11,018 nt of DNA from Dictyocoela muelleri (Eukaryota > Microsporidia): contig SDVU01000734.1 in assembly GCA_016256075.1 (NCBI GenBank), positions 1 through 11,018 of the forward strand. The letters are read 5' to 3'. Within the stretch, counting starts at the first letter, position 1. Every line of letters begins with the position of its first letter. The notes under the pieces were generated by a model. It saw only the letters and a list, made by a program, of their open reading frames with translations, was not told where the DNA came from and made no database searches. The position numbers and the translations under genes were made by a program. Below are positions 8,528 through 11,018 of this stretch, in pieces.

Positions 8528-8876
8528 TGTCGTGCACAGACATTTTAGTTGTCGTAACCAATTTAGTCTTTACTTTAAATAATAGCTTATTAAAATAACA
8601 ATAATCAAAAAAAACAGCGAACCACAATTTTAAATAAAAAATGAGAATAATCAATTTCGCAAAGAAATTGATTTTTTTTAATGAAATAAATCAAAAGTCT
8701 AGAAACCGGAAATTTCTAGAAATTTTAAGCTATAAAAGAAAATACAAACTTGAGGGATATGAGAACCAAGACAACCGATCACATTTCTTACCGTTCCAAT
8801 TCAATAAATTTAGTTAAACAAACATCACTTTACAAGTTTCTTCTTATTAATGGACGCGTTCCGCACGAGTCCGGCA
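8528..8876 (+). repeat. Right LTR (349 bp)
   Basis: Direct copy of the left LTR with about 17 substitutions and one single-base gap. Differences are denser in the last third. The stem-loops, TATA-like box and AATAAA are kept. It is followed by ATAT at 8877-8880, matching the bases before the left LTR. Confidence 0.95.
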
Positions 8877-8941
8877 ATATATTATACTATAATTATATAG
8901 TTATGACCGCTTAATCTCATTCCCTCATTATTTATTAAAGA

Positions 8942-9022
8942 GTGGCGTCAGCGTGATTCATACCACGATACTTAAATTTTACATTCAAGCGTGTTAACCA
9001 CTGAGGTATCTAGCTCATTCGG
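8942..9022 (-). repeat. tRNA-derived SINE-like head (degenerate Pol III promoter)
   Basis: On the minus strand, TACCTCAGTGG (9008-8998) matches the A-box pattern of tRNA genes at most positions. GGTATGAATCA (8964-8954) is a worn B box, and the boxes are 33 bases apart. Between them CTTGAA and TTTAAG can pair as an anticodon-like stem around a 7-base loop, and CGTGG pairs with TCACG around the B box. The end CGCTGACGCCAC looks like a tRNA 3' half. The D-stem and acceptor stem do not close and the T-loop is one base short, so this is not a working tRNA gene. A SINE head or tRNA pseudogene fits better. The likeness at 4107-4157 supports a dispersed repeat. Confidence 0.5.
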
Positions 9023-9129
9023 ATGTTACAGTATCATATTGTTATTACATTCTATTGTGTTTTCTATAAACTGTTCAACGCTATGTTAATCTTAATCAGT
9101 AAAATTATTTTATATCTTGAATTAAAATA

Positions 9130-9218
9130 GTATCGGTCTTCACCTACGCTGTTGCCCATAAGATAATTAAATTGTATCGGTCTTCACCGACGCTGTCGCC
9201 TATAAGATAATTAAAATT
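9130..9218. repeat. Two-copy tandem repeat, 44-bp unit
   Basis: GTATCGGTCTTCACC starts at 9130 and again at 9174. The two units differ at three positions plus one extra A, and both end ATAAGATAATTAAA. The second copy can form a small hairpin, TCGGT-CTTC-ACCGA, that the first copy cannot complete. No function is evident. Confidence 0.85.
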
Positions 9219-9301
9219 GATTGATTTTGAAAAATTTTTATTTATTGAATTTTTATTTTCACCTCGTGGAGAAAAGCGTGGGTCCCAAATTGATTTATAT
9301 G

Positions 9302-9684
9302 GCTAAGCGTCATTTCGTCACCTAAAAATTGCAATTAATATTCCATTTTTAAACATATAATTATATTAAATTTATTTCATCATGGTACTCTTAGCTTAAA
9401 CTCGCGCAATTAACATCGAAAAAAATCATAACCGTAAAATTTTTATTTTTTTGTCCGTTTCTGATAATTTTTATCATGATAATAAATTATTAGAAATAGT
9501 GAAAAAAATAAAAAAAATTACGTGTATGATTTTTGGGGACTTAATTGCGCCGAGTAAAAGCTAAAAGTAGCATGATTAAATAAATTTAATTTAATTATAT
9601 GTTTGTATATAGAATATTAATTGGAATTTTTAGGTGACGAAAAAGTCGCCATTTCGTCACCCAGGTGACGAAATGACGCCTAAC
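9302..9684. mobile_element. Fold-back MITE, almost fully palindromic
   Basis: About 380 bp that folds on itself around TTATCATGATAA at 9471-9482. The left arm (GCGTCATTTCGTCACCT, then TAAAAATT and CAATTAATATTC) is mirrored on the right with modest divergence and small gaps, down to the centre. It has no coding capacity. This is the form of a non-autonomous fold-back or hairpin MITE; its superfamily is not identifiable. The termini seem to be TTAGGCGTC (right, inverted) and CTAAGCGTC (left). No clear target duplication can be read. The right tip is longer than the left by a duplicated, inverted terminal motif. Confidence 0.75.
9648..9680. repeat. Inverted duplication of the terminal motif at the right tip
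   Basis: CATTTCGTCACC at 9650-9661 is followed after two bases by GGTGACGAAATG at 9664-9675, a perfect 12-bp inverted pair. The left tip (near 9308-9323) has only one copy of this motif, so the right end carries an extra inverted copy. Confidence 0.75.
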
Positions 9685-10933
9685 GAAATGTTTATCAGAG
9701 ACACAAATCAGGTATAATGTCTAAAAAATATAGTAGCATCATTAATATATTTCAAACTATAGTGTATGTTTGTGAGATTTTTACATTCAAAGATTGTAGA
9801 AATATAAAAAAATAAAAATCCCGGATATCAGCAGACGAATTAATGATGGAACTTGCTAATAATCGATTGCGCTTGTAATTTAGATGTTTATTAGCTCCCA
9901 AGTACAAATCAGCAGACTGTTTATCTGGTGAAATGTGGACAATTTATAAAATAATAATAAATTGGAAATTAAAAATATTATAAAATAATTGAAATCTGAA
10001 AGAATGATTATGATAAGGAGATTTCGATTTAAATCAGTCGCTAGAACATTAATTACGTAATAAAGTCTTTTAATCATTCGAAGTTTATCTAAAATTAAGA
10101 AAATTTTCGATAATTGAACGGATTGTAAAAGCAAAACAATGTAAAAAAAAATTAGTAAAGTTGAAGATATAATATTCGCAGATTATTATGATCAGAACTT
10201 ATCAATATATGTTTGTGGTCTTACAATATTCCCTATTAATGAATTTTGATATTATACAATATATTTTTTTACCATAAACAATATACTTTCGAGTACATAA
10301 ATACTTTTCTTCTGATAAATATAACCTCAAAAAAGTAACTATTTTTTTTAAAAAAAAGATTTTAATAAATTCCCTTAGCCGAAAGTAATTATAACTGATA
10401 AAGTAAGACAATTTACGCGGAATAAATTTATGGATTTTCCAATTAAAAATAATATTATCTATTCACTGTGATCCACATTAAATCCGACTGTAAAATCGAT
10501 AAGTGAAAAAATGTTGAGAAAAATCATATAATCAGGATCTGAAAAATTATAATAAAATCCAATTATTAAACTATGATTGGAAATAGAGACAATCTTCTAA
10601 AAATAAAACAACGAGTATATGCCATATTTTTTTTATTGAATCAAAGTGTATTAAAAATAATGAATGACATGAAATTATAAAAATAACACTGATAGGTATT
10701 GAAATTGAATGTAGAGAGCAATTATTAAAAATAATAAATCTAAGATATATCATGAATACAAAATAGGTGATATATTTTATCACACATCTCATGTATTTGT
10801 TAAAACTGATAGTTAATATTCAGGTCTCTTAAAGTTATTTAAATTAAAAATGTAAACAAAGATTATTATTGGAAGGTAATTGTAAATTTTCGTGTTTTTA
10901 AATAAAAAATCTAAAACTTAGTGATATTATAAA
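9685..10933. other. AT-rich stretch without an intact gene
   Basis: More than 1.2 kb of A-rich plus strand. Plus-strand frames here give short Lys/Asn/Ile-rich runs such as SFEVYLKLRKFSIIERIVK near 10070-10130. The most continuous run is listed at 10518-10832. The minus strand gives hydrophobic frames that are compositional shadows. No RNA gene or repeat is recognised before the hairpin at 10934. Confidence 0.55.
10518..10832 (+). pseudogene. Possible decayed coding region, unknown product
   Basis: A single plus-strand frame of 105 codons is interrupted by three stops and otherwise open. It reads as lysine- and isoleucine-rich protein (for example SYNQDLKNYNKIQLLNYDW, later ITLIGIEIECREQLLKI). 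There is no ATG at its left end and no recognisable motif. Composition alone could produce it, so I treat it as a weak candidate relic rather than a gene. Confidence 0.2.
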
Positions 10934-10972
10934 GGAGAGGGGGTTCTCCAACGGGTTAGAGACCCCCCCTCC
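10934..10972. other. GC-rich hairpin
   Basis: GGAGAGGGGGTTCTC at 10934-10948 pairs with GAGACCCCCCCTCC at 10959-10972, with a small bulge or mismatch, around a 10-base loop. It is the most GC-rich spot in an otherwise AT-rich region. It could be the tip of a further mobile element or a structured RNA. The window ends too soon to tell. Confidence 0.55.
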
Positions 10973-11018
10973 AGATTTCTAAATCTTAATTGGTAAGAGC
11001 ATAGAGTATGTTTCTTAT

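Larger units (their letters stand above)
4465..8876 (+). mobile_element. Ty3/gypsy LTR retrotransposon, full length, broken fossil
   Basis: A 4.4-kb element bounded by two direct LTRs that start TGTCGTG and end CCGGCA. ATAT flanks both sides (4461-4464 and 8877-8880), a 4-bp duplication that is exact but weak in AT-rich DNA. Inside, gag, protease, reverse transcriptase, RNase H and integrase remnants follow in the order that defines Ty3/gypsy; Ty1/copia has integrase before reverse transcriptase. A polypurine tract abuts the right LTR. No envelope gene and no chromodomain are seen. The coding part is broken in many places, on the order of ten. The LTRs differ at about 17 of 349 aligned positions plus one single-base gap, about 5%, so the insertion is neither fresh nor ancient. 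No date can be given without a host clock. Confidence 0.95.
8877..9301. other. Flank between the LTR element and the second fold-back element
   Basis: No protein gene. It contains the tRNA-like head at 8942-9022 on the minus strand and the 44-bp tandem pair at 9130-9218, with AT-rich filler between them. Confidence 0.6.

Noticed and set aside
8316-8654. 112-codon minus-strand frame
   Set aside because: It lies antisense to the end of the integrase region and the start of the right LTR. It is hydrophobic as expected for the complement of A-rich coding sequence and has no motif.
9880-10134. 84-codon minus-strand frame rich in Leu/Ile/Phe
   Set aside because: It reads as the complement of an A-rich strand, with no domain or signal beyond composition.
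10202-10411. 69-codon minus-strand frame
   Set aside because: Compositional shadow. The plus strand shows an equally long frame with a single stop at 10209-10388, and neither has a recognisable motif.
10571-10792. 73-codon minus-strand frame
   Set aside because: It is antisense to the more protein-like plus-strand frame at 10518-10832. It consists of hydrophobic residues from AT-rich codons.
316-10832. A non-standard genetic code as the reason for interrupted frames
   Set aside because: All three stop triplets occur among the interruptions and frame changes occur too. No single reassignment would explain them; ordinary decay does.
1-11018. CRISPR array, bacterial operon or rRNA gene
   Set aside because: No regularly spaced repeats, no ribosome-binding-site-led gene series and no rRNA-like sequence. 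The elements present are eukaryotic.

Overview
The window is a strongly AT-rich, intron-poor, gene-poor stretch of nuclear eukaryotic DNA. I find no intact gene in it. What can be recognised is a graveyard of mobile elements: a Merlin DNA transposon, two fold-back (MITE-like) elements, one full-length Ty3/gypsy LTR retrotransposon fossil and a tRNA-derived, SINE-like piece. The host cannot be named with confidence. Merlin plus Ty3/gypsy elements and very lysine/asparagine/isoleucine-rich reading frames fit a TE-rich microsporidian (Anncaliia, Hamiltosporidium or Nosema type). They equally fit an AT-rich invertebrate. The tRNA-derived repeat and the MITEs lean slightly to the latter.

Layout: 1-315 is AT-rich flank with one intron-acceptor-like site. 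316-1485 is the Merlin element, with near-perfect 50-bp terminal inverted repeats and a decayed transposase. 1486-1825 is featureless. 1826-2459 is a fold-back element with long inverted arms tipped by CG-rich sequence that stands out from its surroundings. 2460-4464 has no intact gene, but the minus strand carries weak traces of decayed coding sequence. 4465-8876 is the LTR retrotransposon: two ~350-bp LTRs about 5% diverged, a 4-bp flanking repeat, a polypurine tract, and gag, protease, reverse transcriptase, RNase H and integrase remnants in the usual Ty3/gypsy order, all broken. 8877-9022 holds a tRNA-like Pol III head on the minus strand, part of which recurs at 4107-4157 on the other side of the retrotransposon. 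9130-9218 is a two-copy 44-bp tandem repeat. 9302-9684 is a second fold-back element, almost entirely palindromic. 9685-10933 is AT-rich and without an intact gene. 10934-10972 is a GC-rich hairpin near the window end.

No operon or host pathway can be reconstructed. The relationships that can be read are those of insertion and decay. The LTR element landed in AT-rich DNA between two copies of a short dispersed repeat. The non-autonomous elements keep good termini without coding capacity. The Merlin element keeps ends that look usable although its transposase is dead. I see no clear new biological system. The most unusual structures are the CG-tipped fold-back element, the doubled right tip of the second fold-back element, and the stem-loops conserved between the two LTRs.
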